NCBI GenBank assembly: GCA_032717465.1
Contig: CM064632.1
Location: 29,519,852 to 29,583,851 of the forward strand
DNA: 64,000 nucleotides
Direction of reading: 5' to 3'
From: Coenobita brevimanus
Lineage: Eukaryota > Arthropoda > Malacostraca > Decapoda > Coenobitidae
Shown: positions 1-14,176 of the stretch, piece after piece
How positions within the stretch are numbered: position 1 is the first letter of the stretch
How the letters are laid out: each line of letters starts with the position of its first letter
Made by a program: the position numbers and the translations under genes
Notes under the pieces: generated by a model
Told to the model about the DNA's origin: nothing
The model's database searches: none
Seen by the model: the letters and a program-made list of their open reading frames with translations, nothing else

Positions 1-1485
1 GTATTACATACATCACGCTACACAACAATTAGTTGTCAGTGTAAATGTAGCGACTTTTCGCTCAGTTTGACCTGAGTACAGGATTTTCACCGTCGTCACG
101 GAGTTTTTCCCTCAAGCTTGCTTCTATTAACGTAAATACGAGTTTTTTCGCTCACTGGCGACTGCGACTTTCTCCTGTAGCAGGATAGCACACACACCAC
201 AGTGTGAATCGTGTATGAATGACTTAGGATGTGTACATATATATATATATCCACAAATTTTTTCCCATAAGGAAAAAATTTAATTTTGTAGGGGTGTAAT
301 GTCAAGACATTTCCCTTTTGTGAGAAGCCACGAACTATTAGTGGAAAACTCACTGTGTATCGCTGTGTTAACTGTTTCTCTCTCCATTTCGGAGTATACT
401 TTTCAAAACATTCGTCACTTTCAAAAGTGACCGATTTAATGCACGTCACTAAGTGCTCTACTGAGCGATACAATTGTTTCTTTATCGTTCGCCTCTGCTT
501 GCCTAAACCGTTAGCCACGCCTTCTTCCGGTGGCTTGTGCGTCCTGCCCATACAATGTATTTTGAATTCAGTCTAGTTGTGGTTTTGACGGAGAGAGGTC
601 CTGTGCTCCAGAAGTGTGAGAGGTCAGCTAGCACCCCAAGCTCCACAGAGTATCAGTTTCTCCAAACTCCCACCCCCTGGGTGATACAAAGCATTCATCG
701 ACTACAATATTTCCTTTTTGTATTTTGTAGTCTTAAGAGTTTAGTTAAGGTGTTTTTTTTTTTTCTAGGCGTAAGTATTTAGCTTTTGTGAGAGTGCGTG
801 AGTGCGTCTCATTAATTTGATTTGAATTGTAACGTTAAATTTATTTTTTGTAATCAATAAATTTAACAGTTCTTTTTCTTGAGCTTAATGTAAAGTAAAA
901 TCTTGTTTCATTCCTCCAAATTAAGCTTATTTTCCATATAGCTCCTAGCTTGCATAAACGTTTGCCTTCATAACTGGTACTTAGACCAGTCTTGTTTTAT
1001 TAACTTAAAATCCGTTGTGCCAGATAGGAGTTAAAGCATCAGCAAGAGCCTGATATTATTATTAGTATTAGTTATTTATTGTCAAGGGTGAAGTAACTTT
1101 CTCCAGAGGCTAACAGTACAGTAATTCAGCAATTGTGAGTAATTAGTCTCTGCTGTGTACTGTTGAGAAAGTTTTTAAATTCTCGTTCTTAGAGAATCGT
1201 TGCACGATTTAGCAAGACAATCATTGTCCCTGCTCTTTAATATTATTGAATATTAATATCAATTGAATAATATTTAAGCATTTATTTTAAAAACCCAATG
1301 ATATATTAAAAAAAAAACCGTGACAGAGTGAGAGGGTTAATGAAGGCTTTATCTAACCCCTCCAGTTCGAAAAGCCTCTCCTGCGCTGAATAAAATCGTC
1401 TGGGAGTTGTAGGAGCAAAAATAAATGATATCCCGGGGCTGAAGTGGTGAATTTTCACTGTTTAACCCCGTCACTCAGACCTGGG
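1..1485. other. No gene recognised
   Basis: No coding region, RNA gene or classified transposon was recognised here. Visible items are a short TA run near 236-250, an AATAAA hexamer at about 856-861, and a pyrimidine tract ending in CTAG near 770. The part from about 1320 holds phrases such as 'ggttaatgaaggc' and 'aaaatcgtctgggag' that recur elsewhere (for example near 51690 and 52850), so it is probably old dispersed repeat. Open frames here show no family motif. Confidence 0.5.
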
Positions 1486-1489
1486 GCGG

Positions 1490-1700
1490 TATTCTCTTGC
1501 GGTTAGGAAGCTTACTAACACCTCCTCTTTACCGGTTTATTTCTGATTCTGCCTTGTTACTGTGTTCTTGTTTTTTATTCATGCAATTTGTGTCAACAAT
1601 AAAAAGATGTAAGAAACAAGAAAGAGGATCGGAATGGAGAGTTTGATAAATAGATCGTCAAGGAAAAGGTGTTAGGGCGCTTCCTGAAAACACGTCCTCA
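1490..1700. mobile_element. MITE-B copy (non-autonomous inverted-repeat element)
   Basis: This is a diverged copy of a recurrent ~210-bp element. The left end reads like 'ggttaggaagcttactaaca' and the right end carries its complement, 'aaggtgttagggcgcttcc', so the termini pair over roughly 45-55 bases. There is no open frame. Better-preserved copies lie at 45960, 49930 and 59240. It is a non-coding element mobilised in trans; the superfamily is not assigned. Confidence 0.6.
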
Positions 1701-2005
1701 TACATAAAACGAGTCGGCTAGTAATTTTTTTTTTTCTCCCAGCAGGAAATTTCATTCAGTTGGGGAAACCCAGTACGCTCTATAGATTTAATTGAGACTT
1801 ACCAATCGCCTTCGCTACGATTTTTTTCCCGAAGTTGTGTAAATTTGTCTGGCGGTGGCAAGAATGAAGTAGAAAAAAATACTGGATGTCTTAACAGATG
1901 GCATTTTCTTTTAAACAGGCTTTTCTCTTCTCTGTAGCACTGTGTCCACTACTTGTTTAAATATGTATCAACATTGTAATTTCCTTCTCGCTTTTATGAG
2001 TTAGT

Positions 2006-2217
2006 TTTACTCCTTGTACTTTAACTTGGCTCGGATTTTCGTCCTCTTGCAGCTAATTTCCCGAACCTCAATGGCAGAAAAAGACTACTACGGCTCAACA
2101 TACGTCCCATAGCACTTCGTGGTTAGCACCATATTTGACGGTTAATCTCTTGTTACAGGTCCGTATTGAAGAACGAGAGATGGCAGTTTTAGGCCAAGTT
2201 AGAATATAGAGTATAGT
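2006..2217. mobile_element. MITE-A copy
   Basis: This is an inverted-repeat element of about 210 bp. The left terminus contains 'tactttaacttggctcgg' and the right terminus 'ggccaagttagaatatag', which are near complements. Internal landmarks shared with the other copies are 'atagcacttcgtggttagca' and 'gttaatctcttgttacag'. It encodes nothing. The outer TA on each side fits a TA target duplication. A 24-base poly(A) run follows at 2233-2256. Confidence 0.7.
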
Positions 2218-2256
2218 AACGCACAAGCTCTTAAAAAAAAAAAAAAAAAAAAAAAA

Positions 2257-2821
2257 TCGGATGACATTGCAGTATCCTCCACAAAAAGGCCAATTAAACT
2301 ATCCTAAGATAGTTGTCTTCAGCATTTTAATTTCCCTTTCACGTTCAGGCCATTTGCATACCTGGTTTGCTTATCATAAGAATCCATTGCTGATTCTAGG
2401 ATATTTTTATCAGTGTACTGTATTAATTTAAGTTCCACATTGTAAACTTGTATACATCTGCTTTGTATATCATGGTCAGTTATTAATAATAGTTTTCCAT
2501 AATAACAGTTTTCACGTTTTTATTTTCTACTTCAATTTTTAATCATTTGCATATTTGTTTTTTTTATATTATAAAGGTCGTCTACTGACTCTTACATAAC
2601 CGTTTTTAGATCCTTCTTTTCTTTAAATTTCCGTTTTATGTTCTGAGTTTTGCATATCTGGTTTGTATATCATATAACTTCACTACTAACTCTCCTGTTA
2701 CGACCTCCATAAAAAATATCTTTTCCACTATTCAAACATTCGCGCTCTGGGTGGGGCCATTTACATGCAAATTAAGTTTACAGTGATGTAATGCCAGACC
2801 TATGGACGCGAGAACTGTTGC

Positions 2822-2823
<2 letters not shown>
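2257..2823. repeat. AT-rich region with degenerate tandem repetition
   Basis: No gene is visible. The phrase 'catttgcatacctggtttg' recurs in diverged form near 2352, 2545 and 2652, suggesting an old tandem array with a unit of roughly 130-150 bp. Nothing here identifies a transposon family. Confidence 0.35.

Positions 2824-2882
<59 letters not shown>
2824..2882. repeat. (GT)n microsatellite
   Basis: About 29 perfect GT dinucleotides. It produces a spurious reading frame of alternating His-Thr residues on the minus strand. Confidence 0.95.
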
Positions 2883-2886
<4 letters not shown>

Positions 2887-2984
2887 AAAATAAGATTTTA
2901 TTCAGTTTTCCCCAAATTTGGTGAAAGTCTTGAGTATCAACCAAGGGGCTGACTTGTTTTTGAAAACAAGAGATCACAGGTCAA

Positions 2985-3340
2985 GGTCACATGGCTAAGT
3001 CGACATAAACAGGTAAGGCAAGAATGAAGCAATTCGATTTTGCGAACAATTGATGGAAGGTCAAGGTCATGCGGGAAGGTCAAAGGTCCGACTCCATAGC
3101 CAAGATTTTGATGTCTGATGACCGAATTTGGTGGAAGAGTTGAGAGTCAGGCACCGAAAATAATTAGAGTTTGGGAACAGTTGGAGAAAGGTTAGATCAC
3201 ATGGCAAGGTCACCTCAGCTTTGATCTGACTTGGACCACAGTTAGTGTAAGTGAGAGTTAGGCATGATGTAATGATTTTGTTTTAAGAACCAATAGTCTA
3301 AAGTCAAGACCACAGGGCAAAGTCAAATGGTCGGCTCTGA
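2985..3340. repeat. Repeat rich in AGGTCA half-sites
   Basis: The phrase 'ggtcaaggtca' or close variants recurs at intervals (about 2977, 3060, 3190, 3300), together with 'catggcaaggtca'. The pattern is that of a dispersed, internally repetitive element seen in many invertebrate genomes. The same 'aggtcaaggtcaagg' phrase also occurs at 34873. AGGTCA is the nuclear-receptor half-site, but here it is better explained as part of a repeat. No coding capacity. Confidence 0.4.
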
Positions 3341-3555
3341 GCTCTGGTGTAGGGCGCCGTTATTTCTTTTTCCGAGTGCTCATTATTGTTGAAGTTGTTA
3401 CTTTGATGTTAACTGGGTTTTGTCTCTTGTCTCACATTGTCCTAAATTCTTCAGAAAGGTTAATTATTCCGAGAGAGTGTCTGCAGTTTGAGTATAATAT
3501 AGCTTTGGCCGGACATGGGCCCTTCTCAGTACCAGAGCTGTTGTATCCTGACAGT

Positions 3556-3556
<1 letters not shown>

Positions 3557-3604
<48 letters not shown>
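3557..3604. repeat. (CA)n microsatellite
   Basis: About 24 CA units at the start of a long purine-rich tract. Confidence 0.95.
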
Positions 3605-3607
<3 letters not shown>

Positions 3608-3719
3608 TGGTAGATTGACATACTGGTGGACAAAAACATGTTGAAAGATGAAAACATGATGAGAAAGAATAAAATTATAGGTGTAATATCCATGCTCGTG
3701 TAACTACAGGGCCAGGGGT

Positions 3720-5830
3720 AGAAGAGAAAATTTATGAAAATGGGATGGAATGAGGGAGACAGGATGGAATGGACGAGTGGAAGAGAAGGGAAAGAGGATA
3801 AGTGAAGGGAAGAGAGGGGAGATAGAGAAAGATAAATGAAAAGAGTGAGTGAAAAAGACAAGGAATGGGGAAAGAGAAAAAGGAGTGTCAGAAGATTTTG
3901 AAAAGAAAGAAAGAAAAATACAGAAATTCTAAGTGGAAGAGACGAGGGAGTGGATAGGAACGGGAAGGGAAAGGAAGGGAAATACTGAAAGGGAAAAGAA
4001 AGAGGAAAAGTGAAAGAAGTGGAAGAGAGAGGAGGGAGAGGAAAGGGGAAAGGGAAGACGAGGGTAAGGGGAAAAGTGAAAAGAAGGTAAGGGACAAAGG
4101 AAGAGGAAGGAAACGGGGAATGTGAAAAGAAGAAAGGGAAGAAGAATGGAAAAGGGAAAAGTGAAGAGGAGGGAAGGACAAAGGGAAGAGGAGGGAAAGG
4201 GGAAGCGTGAATGGAAAAAGGAAAAGGAAAAAAGAAAGAGGATAAGTGAATAGGAGGGAAGGGAAGAGAAGGGGGATAGGGAAAAGGGGAAAGGGAAGGG
4301 AAAGAAGGAAGATTAAGGGGAACAAGGAAGAGAAAGGGAAAGGTAGAAGGAAACGATGTGGAAGGGGAGAGAGAAGAGAAATAATAAGAAAAGGTTAGAG
4401 AGGAATCAAGACAGAGGAAGAGAAGGGAAAAGAAAAATGAGAATGCCAGACGTGACAGGAATATGACCAATAAGACTAATTAGCAATGATGCTAGGTGAA
4501 ATTATGAGATGAGAGAGAGAGAATGAGAGGAATCTCATCAGGGAGGAAGTTTAATTACAATGATGCTAGTGGAAATCATTGGAGATTCGTCCCTTCCGGT
4601 GTGTCCTGCCCAACTGAAAATAAACACCAGAAAAAGCGGAAAAAATGTGAAGGAGTGAAGGAAAAATGGAGAAAATGAGATAAAAGTGAAAATTTTGGAA
4701 CCGGGGAAAATTAAGGGATAAAGTGGAAAACGGGAAAAGTGGAAAAATGACTAGGGAGGAATTGAGGAGTACAAAGGAGTACAAAAGAATGCAAAAGCAA
4801 CAAACCTGGTGGTCCTTTCGTGGCTGTTTGATGTAGGGAAGGTTATAACTAACACAAACTAATCTGTCAGCTAATGACAAGTATAGAAAAGCAGGAAGAC
4901 TTCCCTCCACCCACCCACCCACCTGACCTTCCAGCACAAGTCGGCAGGAAATCGTGAGGAGGACTACCATGGAGCATAGAAAAACGGTCATGGAAATTTC
5001 GTAGGAAAGAGGGAAAGGAAATCTTAGTGTACACTATCTACCTGAAAAGGCAGGCAACATTAAGTTAATAATTATCGATGTTGTTCTGCCTGTTTTATCA
5101 TCTGGGTTCTGAAAAAGGAGAAAAAAATTAGTTTATGTATATAGAAATGTATTATTCATGAGTGAACATACTAACCTTGGGGTTAGAAGACAGACACTAA
5201 TCCAAGCGTCCTTTAAAAGTTAGTAATACAGCACAGTTTACTACACTGAAAGGCAATAGAGAGTGGAAGAAGGAAATAGTAAATTATAAGAAAAAAGAGA
5301 AAATTACAGTATACTGATAGGGGTAAGGGGAGAAGGGATGAAACAGAAAAAATGAAAAAGAAAAGAAAGACTAAAGACAGGTGGAGGGAATGAGGAAAGA
5401 AGGAAAAATAGGGAAAGAAACAGGAAAATTACCAGTGATGATAAGATCTGTGCGGGAAAATTCGGGAATGAAGGGAAACAGGAAAATTTTGAAGAACAAA
5501 TTGATAAAACTTTGGGACTGAAGGGAAATGCAAGAGAGACTGGAGGACGAAAAAAAAAAAAGGGGGGGGGAGTGAAGTCAGATGGGAAATTTTTGTGTGG
5601 AAAAGTAATGGACGAAGGAAAAATGAGAAGATTGCAGGGAAAGGTTGGATAATGGCGGGAAATGACTGAGGACACATGGACAAGAAAATTGCGAAAGCAC
5701 TGTGAACAGGGAAGAAAAGGGTGAAGATGACAAAAGGGAAAAAATAACAAGAAGTGGATAGACGAAGGAAAAATACAAAGATTATGGTGGCAAGATAAAA
5801 AAAATGAAAAAAAAAAAATGATAATAGGGG
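3720..5830. repeat. Long homopurine-biased tract
   Basis: About 2.1 kb in which the plus strand is dominated by G and A (GGAAA/GAAGGG-type words), strongest at 3720-4450 and 5240-5830. Its complement gives long Ser/Phe/Pro-rich open frames (for example 3526-4470 minus, 314 codons) that have low complexity and no domain. They are artefacts of base composition. Mirror-symmetric stretches could form triplex (H-DNA) structures. A less biased segment lies at about 4780-5230. Confidence 0.75.
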
Positions 5831-6411
5831 CTAATTTGTAAAAAGGTTAGGAAAAGTTAATGGCAAAAAGAGTCAAACTTCCTTCAGACCCTTCCTCCCA
5901 TCTCTCACCTCTCATTTCGATTTGATAATTCTCTCAAACTTTCTTCTTCATTGTTGTTATATCCAGCCCTCTTTCATTCCATACGTGTTTCTAAATACTT
6001 CTAACATCCGTTTAACGTAAGGTCCTCTTTTCCCTTTTTTTTTTTTTTTCTTTCCTCCTCCTCTTCCTCCTTTCTTCCTTTCCTCTTCCTTTCCTAATAA
6101 TTTCCTCATCCTACTCTCTTCTTCCTGTCTTTTTCTCTTCCTCCTTTCTTCTTTTTCTCTTTTCCTTTCTCTCTGCCTTCTTCCTTCTTCCCAATACCAT
6201 CTTACCTTTTTCTTTCTTCAGTCATTCCCTTCCCACTTCTCCTCTTTCTTCTTTCTCCTCCTCAAGTTTCCCCCTATTGTTCCTGTGTTTCGCGAGGGAG
6301 TTTTCATACCCTGTGTCCTTCCCCTCAGACCTCCCCTCACCCCAACCTAACATATATGGATGTGTACATTCATACCAGCATACATACATATACCTACATA
6401 CATACGCATTC

Positions 6412-6415
<4 letters not shown>

Positions 6416-6456
<41 letters not shown>

Positions 6457-6467
6457 GCACGCACGCA

Positions 6468-6544
<77 letters not shown>
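6416..6544. repeat. Compound (CA)n/(ACGC)n microsatellite
   Basis: A CA array of about 128 bp interrupted near 6452-6472 by ACGC tetranucleotide units. A similar ACGC-CA combination occurs at 62575-62701. Confidence 0.95.
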
Positions 6545-6546
<2 letters not shown>

Positions 6547-6580
6547 TAATCTCTCCTGTTTGACACCTCCGTCCCTTCAT

Positions 6581-6582
<2 letters not shown>

Positions 6583-6619
<37 letters not shown>
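6583..6619. repeat. (CT)n microsatellite
   Basis: About 18 CT units inside the pyrimidine tract. Confidence 0.95.
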
Positions 6620-6622
<3 letters not shown>

Positions 6623-7329
6623 CCTGTACATTTTTCTTTTTGTCCTCCAACTTCACTTCCGTCTTATCTTCTCTCTTTCTCTCCCATCATTTCCAAGTTT
6701 CATCTCTCCAAGACTCTTCTTCTCGTCTCGTCTTGTCTCCTCACTTGTATATCCAACTCAGTCCTTCCTACATCTCATATACCTACCCCGACTCTCTCTT
6801 TTAATTCTCTCCTCTCCTCTCCTCTCCGTATTCATTTCTGCTTCCCCACATCCTCTCAGTGCTCACCATTCCGTCTTCTCCTTCCTCCGGCCTTTCTCAT
6901 TTATCTCTACACTTCATTTGCCTCTCCTGTTCTTGCGTTTTCTTCTGCCTCCTATCTCTCTTCCGTCCCTTCCTCTCCTCTTATTCTCTTTTGCCCACTC
7001 TTACTCATCTCTGACTTCCCATTTCCCCCCATTTTTTCTTTCTGCTTCTCTTCTTCTCTCATAACTCTTTCCTTCCTCTCTTTGCTACTTTTCCGTTGCT
7101 CTCTTTTCCATCCCTCCTGACCCCCTCCCGGAGCATCAGACTGAAAAGCACAGTTCTCGACCTAATTATGTCAGCCACCGCATTAACCCCCCTCCCCCCT
7201 CTCTCTCTCTCTCTTGGCTTTTTTGTCTTTCACATATACCATACTGTGTATATAACATTCTGTATATGAGTTAGGTATGTTATTGTATATGTAGTTAAAT
7301 GACTAAAAACACTTTATGTGTTCATACTT

Positions 7330-7690
7330 TGCCAAACAGTCATCACAGTCATCACCATCGCCATCACTATCAGCGTCATCACCCGCAGCACCTGGGCCAT
7401 TAACGTTATCACTGTCATTATCGCCGTTTTGACCATCACTGTCATCACCATCATTACCATCACCATCATCATAGCCATCAACACCATCTGTCATCACCAT
7501 CATCATCATCAGTTTCACCACCAGCATTATCACTAATTACCATCGCCTTCATAGCTATCACCATCATCACCATTACCATCACTATTATCTGTCACCATCA
7601 TTACCATGACCATTACCGTCATCACCTTCATCTGTCACCATCATCTATCGTCATCACCATCATAGCCATCAACACCATCTGTCATCTGCA
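7330..7690. repeat. Imperfect (ATC)n trinucleotide region
   Basis: Degenerate CAT/CAC/ATC triplets over about 360 bp. The phrase 'catagccatcaacaccatct' occurs twice (about 7470 and 7660), so there is a higher-order duplication of roughly 190 bp. The open frames in it are low-complexity. Confidence 0.8.
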
Positions 7691-7867
7691 TCTCCAAAAA
7701 CAGTCCCAGCCTTAATCTGGCACTGACTCCCTCACTTTAATGACACAGTTTCCATTTCGTTATGGTTACCTCCTGGCGATTCTATTTCACTGTGAGGAAA
7801 ACTCTTGCACGGAGGGGGATGGAAACAGTTCCCGTGAAGCTGCCCCACCATGAAGGGTGTCTTCAAG

Positions 7868-8040
7868 GCCCGTATTCTCGTCGGTTAAGGAAGCTCCCAA
7901 ACACCTCTTCCTAAGCGATTTCTTTTACTCTGTCCCTTAAATCATTCCAATACCATAATTTTCAACATAAATAACAAGAAAATTGATATTGACCCGCTGC
8001 ATCCAAAAATAAATTTCTAAGGCAGGAATACCGGCCTAAT
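7868..8040. mobile_element. MITE-B copy
   Basis: The left end 'ggcccgtattctcgtcggtt' followed by 'aaggaagctcccaaacacc' is a near-consensus MITE-B terminus. The right end is decayed ('aaataaatttctaaggcagg', then 'ataccggcc'). No coding capacity. Confidence 0.7.
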
Positions 8041-8194
8041 GCACAGTTAGCCTCTTCAGTTCGATTTTTGTTTTGCTTAATGTTGTCAATTTTAGACGGC
8101 TTGATTCAGTTTAGATTAAATGCAGTGACGGAATCAGTGAAGGATGTTTTTAACCCGTCCTGGTAAATAAAAATTTCCCTTGACGGGAGTACAA

Positions 8195-8202
<8 letters not shown>

Positions 8203-8231
<29 letters not shown>
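8203..8231. repeat. (GA)n microsatellite
   Basis: About 14 GA units. Confidence 0.95.
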
Positions 8232-8234
<3 letters not shown>

Positions 8235-8493
8235 CTCGTGAATCTGCCCACTCAGTCAAACATCATGTAAATCTTTGAAATCCAGGCTCCCAGAATGTGA
8301 AAAATAAGTACCGTAGTCATCCATGCATCATCCATTCTCTTATTGCGTTTTATTATTTATTCGTTTTATGTATTTGTTTATTTCAGGATAGTAGTGGCTT
8401 AGTGCTAGTCTGTTCAGACACTTACAGTGAGGGTGACCAGTCGTTCTTCCAGGGGCGGTGTTATGTAAGCAGTGAACCCGAACTGTAGTTCAT

Positions 8494-8702
8494 TCGCATT
8501 AACTTCGCCCAGATTTTCGCCCTTTAGCATCCTATTTCACGTAGCTCATTGACAGAGTAAGACGATGCTAGGACTGCATTTTTTCCATAGCACTTTTTCG
8601 TGACTAGCATCATATTCTAGTGTTAATCTGATGTTACAGCTCAGATTGTACGATGGAGGGATGGTAATTTTAGGCCAAGTTAAAGTGAATAGTGTATACG
8701 CT
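8494..8702. mobile_element. MITE-A copy
   Basis: The left terminus contains 'ttaacttcgcccagattttc' and the right 'ttaggccaagttaaagtg', ending near 'agtgtata'. Internal landmarks 'ccatagcactttttcgtgac' and 'ttctagtgttaatctgatgt' match the family. Non-coding. Confidence 0.75.
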
Positions 8703-8761
8703 TCGGATTGGTGCGTACTCCGAGGGCCATAAGAGGCTTCGTAGCGTCTCATCCTCAGCGA

Positions 8762-9150
8762 TTTATTACCTCCGCCAACGAAGTTGGAGGAAGTTATGAA
8801 TTCACCTGTTTGTTTATTTGACTGTCCTCACGATATATCCAAAAGTTTTCAGTGAATTTCAATGAAATTTTGTTGAAGGGTGGGCCATGGCCAAGAAAGA
8901 ATTAATTTTCGGACGGATTCGGATCCGGATCCTATGTATCCCGCACAATATCTCCAAACTTTCTTAGTGAATTTCAATATAAATTTGTGGAAGAATGGGC
9001 CAAGGATCAAAGAACAATTTGATAAATTTTGTGGCAGATCCAGATCATATGTATTCCACAAAATATCTCCACGGATTCGGAGCAGGATCCGTTTTAATGA
9101 CAGTGGCATCGGCGGAGGTATGCGCTGTCAGAGTGCTGTCTAGTTTATTA
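8762..9150. mobile_element. Non-autonomous repeat with ACCTCCGCCAACG terminus
   Basis: About 390 bp starting 'acctccgccaacgaagttgg' and ending 'ggcggaggtatgcgctgtca', then 'gagtgctgtctagtttatt'. The two ends are partly complementary (CCTCCGCC against GGCGGAGG). Internally there are three related ~100-bp segments, each with 'aatatctcca..ttttc' and 'gtgaatttcaat' type phrases. I recognise the termini as belonging to a repeat found in many invertebrate and fish genomes, but I cannot name the superfamily. 'ttatta' on both sides may be a target duplication. No coding role is likely. Confidence 0.55.
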
Positions 9151-9235
9151 CTGCAACAGTAACATACAAGATTATATTGAGGTGTAATTGATTAAACCGC
9201 CATGAAAGATGTGCTACGAACTGCGCAGTGTCGAT

Positions 9236-9312
9236 TAAAGTACGACCCTCAGACCCATGAGTGCCACATCGGTTGGCATGCCTTAACCCACTAGACCACC
9301 AGGGCCGTTTTT
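9236..9312 (-). mobile_element. tRNA-like SINE head fragment
   Basis: The minus strand reads 'ccctggtggtctagtgggtt', containing TGGTCTAGTGG, which fits the RNA polymerase III A box (TRGYNNANNNG). The B box region is decayed ('catgggtctgagggtc'). The same head occurs on the plus strand at 49590. It is probably a truncated tRNA-derived SINE, not a functional tRNA gene, because no cloverleaf can be drawn. Confidence 0.45.
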
Positions 9313-9319
9313 TTTTTTT

Positions 9320-9525
9320 TCATCAGTTCATTAAGGAAATTCCTTAAGACCTTTTCCTAAGAGATTAATTTGATTATTACACCTTATTGTCCTCTTCTGT
9401 TACATAGATCGTACCAGTATTATAACACTTTGCATAAATAACATACAAAAAGATAAGAGTCAGTTATACCCAAAATTAAATCGCTAAAGAAGAGGTGTTC
9501 GGGAGATTCCCAAACCGACGATATT
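9320..9525. mobile_element. MITE-B copy
   Basis: The left end is degenerate ('ttaaggaaattccttaagac', then 'cttttcctaagagatt'). The right end is well kept ('aaatcgctaaagaagaggtg', then 'ttcgggagattcccaaaccg'). The internal 'cataaataacatacaaaa' is shared with the copies at 46080 and 50060. Confidence 0.65.
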
Positions 9526-9669
9526 AGCAGCCCACGTGTCCACTTGTTGGTTTTGTGGTTACCATCCAACGCAGTAAATAATTTCATGGGTTACAGGGAA
9601 CCAAATAGCTCGTCTTTCAGTGTAGACACTAAAGATATCACTACATTTTGCGAGTGGATGGTTATAGTC

Positions 9670-10315
9670 CCCGCCTATAACACGAGAGGGGGAGAGAAAT
9701 GAAGGAAGAGAAGGGAAAGAATAAAGAAAGACGAAATACAAGGCTGGAGATGTGTAGAGGAAGAAATTTGAAAGAGGAAAAAGGAAAAGAGAGGAATGTT
9801 GCAAGATGTGTAGGAGAGAAAATATGGAATGGAATGAGGAAATGGAAGGAATGGAGAAAGAATGATGTATAGAAGAGAGAAGGATGAGAGAGGAATGAGG
9901 AGGAGGAAGGACTGAAGAGAGAAAGAGGTGTAGAGGAGAGAAGGTAGAGAGAGGAAAGAGGAAAAGAGAGGAAGATAGTAAAATAAAACCGTGAAGTAAG
10001 AAAGTCTGGAAAAGTAACACTGAAAAAGGAAAAGTGACGCCAAAACAGAGCGTTATTTTTTACAAAGGCCTGCAGGGTCCAGAGAAGATGAAGGAGGGGA
10101 GGTAAGTACAGGGAGGAGAGGTGGAGAGAGACGAGAGGAAAGAGGTTGGGAATATGAAGGGAGAGGAGAGGAAAAAGGGAGAAGAGGGAAAAGGAGAGAA
10201 AAGTGAAGGGGGAGGAAGAAGGACTAAAGAAAGGGAGATACAGAGAAAGGAGATGAAGATAAATGAATCAGAAACGAGGGGAAGGAGGAAGAGAGAGAGA
10301 GAGAGAGAGAGAGAG
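9670..10315. repeat. Homopurine-biased tract with (GA)n
   Basis: GGAAGAG-type words dominate the plus strand, with a short unbiased stretch near 10010-10080 and a (GA)12 run at about 10291-10315. The Ser/Leu/Phe-rich minus frames across it are compositional artefacts. Confidence 0.7.
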
Positions 10316-10525
10316 AATTTTTCTTCACCTCTGTTCCTTTACCTGTCCAATATTTCCCCTTCATTTCATCTTCACGTCCTTCCATTATTCCTTCTTTTCA
10401 TATTGCTGACATTCCTTCTCGTGTTTGCGCTGTTCTTTTCGTTACTTTCCTGGACTATGCCACTGTTCTCGAGGGAGGACAAGAAATAGTACTTTTACGT
10501 TTCTCTCCTTCCGTTCAGTAATTTT

Positions 10526-10529
<4 letters not shown>

Positions 10530-10571
<42 letters not shown>
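10530..10571. repeat. (CT)n microsatellite
   Basis: About 20 CT units, immediately before a tRNA-like fragment. Confidence 0.95.
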
Positions 10572-10573
<2 letters not shown>

Positions 10574-10574
10574 G

Positions 10575-10650
10575 TTTGTTGATGTAGTGGTCAGAACAGC
10601 CCAATAGGAGTGACAGCTCTACCTACGTGTTTGAGTTCGATCAAGATTTT
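10575..10650 (+). mobile_element. Possible tRNA-derived SINE fragment
   Basis: 'gatgtagtggtcagaacagc', followed about 50 bp later by 'gtttgagttcgatcaag', resembles a degenerate A box and B box at the usual spacing. It is similar to the fragment at 31538. Weak evidence; no full tRNA fold. Confidence 0.3.
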
Positions 10651-10653
10651 CGA

Positions 10654-10864
10654 CTATACTCTTTTTACCTTAACTTGGCCCAGATCTTCCAGCTTAGTTC
10701 ATGTAGCTCAGTGGCAAAAAAATGACACTAAAACAGCTGTACGTCCTTTCCGTAGCACTTCATTGTGACCAACTCCCTGTTCTTGCGTTCTTCTTCTGGA
10801 ACAGCTCCATATTCTAGAAGGAGAGATGGCAATTTTAGGCCACGTTTGAGTTAAAATAGTATAG
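10654..10864. mobile_element. MITE-A copy, well preserved left end
   Basis: It begins 'tatactctttttaccttaac' and continues 'ttggcccagatcttcc'. It ends 'ggccacgtttgagttaaaat', then 'agtata'. It keeps the internal 'tccgtagcacttcattgtga' landmark. It lies about 75 bp upstream of another MITE-A in the opposite orientation. Confidence 0.8.
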
Positions 10865-10936
10865 TTAATGCCACCAAGAAGAATTGGCTGGTCATCTACT
10901 CTTAAATGTCCCTATAACCGGGCCTAGGAGCTTAGG

Positions 10937-11232
10937 CTAACTGTTACCTTAGCTGTTTGGCTTCAAATTTCGTCTTTTCCCCATTTTCTGGTCATCATTT
11001 TAGCATAGCCTTTTTTTTTTTTTTTTTTTTAATAACTTATCCTTAATTGCGATCGCTGCACCGTGAATATTGAGCTGTAATCAGTGACTAACATTAGAAT
11101 ATGATGCTAGTTACGAAGAAGTGTTGTGGAATGGATGTAATGCAGCAGCATCGTCTTTCTCTACCACTGACCTGTGTGATGTATGCTGCACGAGGACAAA
11201 AATCTTGGCCAAGTTAGAGTAAAAACAGCTTA
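10937..11232. mobile_element. MITE-A copy, opposite orientation, poly(T) interrupted
   Basis: Landmarks appear in reverse order relative to the preceding copy: 'gctagttacgaagaagtgtt' near 11110 and 'ggacaaaaatcttggccaag', then 'ttagagta', near 11194. The left half is enlarged by a 22-base T run at about 11010. Non-coding. Confidence 0.6.
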
Positions 11233-11244
11233 GTTACAATAATC

Positions 11245-14176
<2,932 letters not shown>

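Larger units (their letters stand above)
6030..7130. repeat. Long homopyrimidine-biased tract
   Basis: The plus strand is almost all C and T in CTTCCT/CTCTCC words, interrupted by a CA array and a CT array. It gives a 254-codon Ser/Leu/Phe-rich frame (6356-7120 plus) that begins inside the CA repeat and has no recognisable domain, so it is rejected as a gene. Strand bias is opposite to that of the tract just upstream. Confidence 0.75.

Noticed and set aside
3526..4470. 314-codon Ser/Phe/Pro-rich minus-strand frame
   Set aside because: It is the complement of a homopurine tract plus a CA repeat. Low complexity, with overlapping alternative frames of the same kind.
6356..7120. 254-codon plus-strand frame starting in His-Thr repeats
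   Set aside because: It begins inside a CA microsatellite and continues in a pyrimidine tract. No domain.
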